64,000 bases of DNA from Sapria himalayana. Taxonomy: Eukaryota > Streptophyta > Magnoliopsida > Malpighiales > Rafflesiaceae. Each line of letters starts with the position of its first letter. Position 1 is the first letter of the stretch. The notes beneath the pieces were generated by a model. It ran no database searches. It was given only the letters and a program-made list of their open reading frames with translations, and was not told the DNA's origin. Both the position numbers and the translations under genes were made by a program. Positions 62,480 to 64,000 of the stretch are shown here, piece after piece. The stretch is taken from contig JAREIK010002645.1 of the NCBI GenBank assembly GCA_029783825.1, forward strand, positions 1,513,538 through 1,577,537, read 5' to 3'.

Positions 62480-64000
62480 GAGTCTAGTGTCTTTTTGATT
62501 CAACATCATTGTTAGTTCTGAGCTTTATGATTTTTAGACATGTCTCATTTTAAACCATATCATTTCATTTCATGAAATTCTTAAATACTTCAGACGTATG
62601 TTTTTGAATGTAAACTCATACATTATGATAGTGATCATCAATGAAAGTCATAAAATAGTATTTCCCACCAATGGATGAAATTATTGTTGGCCCCCAAACA
62701 TCAAAGTGAATAAGTTTTAATTTCTATTTTTTTGAGGTTCTACCACTTGTTTGAAAGTTGACTCTCTTCTACTTTATAAGGATGTCATCTTTGCACTTGT
62801 TTATCTTTACTGACAGTAGAGATTAAAGTTTTCTTTTTGAGTGTATAATCTTTGTCCCCTCCCACTCGTGTGTCCTAATCTTTGATGTCATAATTTGGGA
62901 GTTTTAGTACCTAATACAACAAAGATAGAACATCGTGCATCTGCTATCATGTAAAGAGTAGCATTCTTCTTGCTTTGAGTAAATGTTATTGTGCCTTTTG
63001 AAATCTTCCAGTCATCAACTTTGAAGACTATGGTGTAGCCTTCATTGCCATACTACCCAACTAAGATTAAGTTCTTTCTCAGGTCAATAATATATTTAGC
63101 ATCTTTTAGTTTCCATGCTGACCCTTTAAACTTAACACTTACTACACCTTTACCAACAATGGCACAAGTTGTTAATGATAAAGGATTACAATTCTAAGAT
63201 TTCTTAGGATATACTTTTTAAAGAGTTCCTTATGTGAAGGAGCATGGAACAATGCTTCTGAGTCTAATACCAAAAAATTTTCCTTGCTTTCCAAAGAGAA
63301 AATTAATATATCATCTCCTTTTGAGGTAGAACTAATATTTGTCTCTACCTTCACTTCATGGTCCTTTGATTTATTCCTACACTGAATTTTGTAGTGTCCA
63401 ATCTTCTTATAATTCTAATATTCAATATTTTATGAGCTATTACTAGGATTATTGTATTTAGATCTCTTGGTCTTTGAGTTGTTGCAACCATTTACTCTAG
63501 TTCAATTTTTTCTTCTTGGTGTTGTATGCAACATTGAAGAGTATAATGATTCATCCAATACTTTTCATTGAATTTCTTCAGTCAATATCAAATCCCAAAC
63601 ATCATAGAATTTTAATTTACTGCTTCCTAATGAACTCCTGACTGCTATAACTACAACATTTCAACTATCTAGTAGAGATTATAAGAGAATCAAAAATTGA
63701 ACTTTATCATCAATTCAATTTCTACGGAACTCAACTAGGTTGTGATTGTATTGAGTTCGTTCAGATGTTGAGCCACTGATGCCCCTCTAATCATCCACAA
63801 ATTGAATAATTGTCTCATTAAATTAACTTTGTTTAATGATGATGGTTTTCCATACATATTGGAGAGAGCCTACCATAAGATCCACTGTGGACCTTTCCTT
63901 TAAAATGTTAAAAGCACTATTTTGAGATAACATCAATTAAATAACTTCAAGGACTTGTATGTCGAGGAGATTCCAATTATCTACCTTCATATAATCTAGC
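62480..64000 (-). pseudogene. Ty1/copia relic (gag, protease, integrase start), continues beyond the window
   Basis: Minus strand from 64000 down: gag (KVDNWNLL near 63980; KLKFYDVWDLILTEEI near 63620-63570); a zinc-knuckle-like NYKKIGHYKIQC near 63415-63380 in which an expected Cys is Tyr; protease LVLDSEALFHAPSH near 63270-63230 (active-site DSG changed to DSE); WKLKDAKYIIDLRKNLI near 63115-63060; GNEGYTIVFKVDDWKISKGT near 63050-62990; HQRLGHTSGR near 62890-62860, the start of the integrase region. Stops and frameshifts occur. Its 5' end lies right of the window. Confidence 0.85.

Noticed and set aside
1..64000. CRISPR array, operon-like gene cluster, rRNA or tRNA genes
   Set aside because: Repeats have no regular spacer structure, all cellular coding is exonic, and no complete tRNA cloverleaf or rRNA signature was recognised.

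Overview
The window looks like nuclear DNA of a flowering plant with a large, transposon-inflated genome. It is strongly AT-rich, every cellular coding stretch is a short exon bounded by GT...AG introns, and the space between exons is filled with old copia, gypsy, LINE, SINE, hAT and PIF/Harbinger-type remnants. I cannot place it more precisely; introns of this size are known in, for example, some monocots, but that is a guess.

There is one recognisable cellular gene, on the + strand: the 3' part of an asparagine synthetase domain-containing protein (ASNSD1 family). Eight exons from 9691 to 60773 join without any frame break into about 295 codons and a stop, spread over 51 kb (890 coding bases). 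They carry the ATP-pyrophosphatase SGGLDS loop (exon A), the SGADEQ..GYGRH motif (exon D), the LGRDDR...[11 protein letters not shown] region (exons E and F) and the family's [14 protein letters not shown] tail (exons G and H). The exons for the N-terminal half, including the glutamine-amidotransferase-like domain, are not seen and presumably lie upstream of the window, so bases 1-9690 are probably also intron. Intron sizes are very uneven: 5183, 2390, 1213, 16237, 76, 15742 and 9352 bp.

Layout: 1-1260 holds a minus-strand hAT transposase relic; 1990-3690 a GC-rich hAT miniature element and an AT-rich satellite-like tract; 4880-7245 a + strand copia relic with a tandemly duplicated RT/RNase H end and a miniature hAT element in its RT core. 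Introns 1-3 carry LINE fragments, minisatellites, a 28-bp-unit array inside a hAT-type element, and a SINE 57 bp before exon D. Introns 4 and 6 are dominated by decayed minus-strand copies of related copia elements, into which members of one hAT family inserted. The best-preserved hAT (37185-40757) has 12-bp ends and a perfect 8-bp target duplication; its transposase has stops and a frameshift. Intron 7 has another copia remnant, a hAT remnant, a gypsy RT remnant, a + strand copia relic with a hAT miniature element, and a PIF/Harbinger-type miniature element before the last exon. Downstream of the gene, 62480-64000 is the gag-protease-integrase start of another minus-strand copia element.

No intact transposon protein, tRNA, rRNA, CRISPR array or bacterial-type operon was seen. 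I found nothing that amounts to a new biological system. The points most worth a second look are the extreme intron contrast of an apparently intact gene, the datable nested insertions, and a few unexplained repeat structures.
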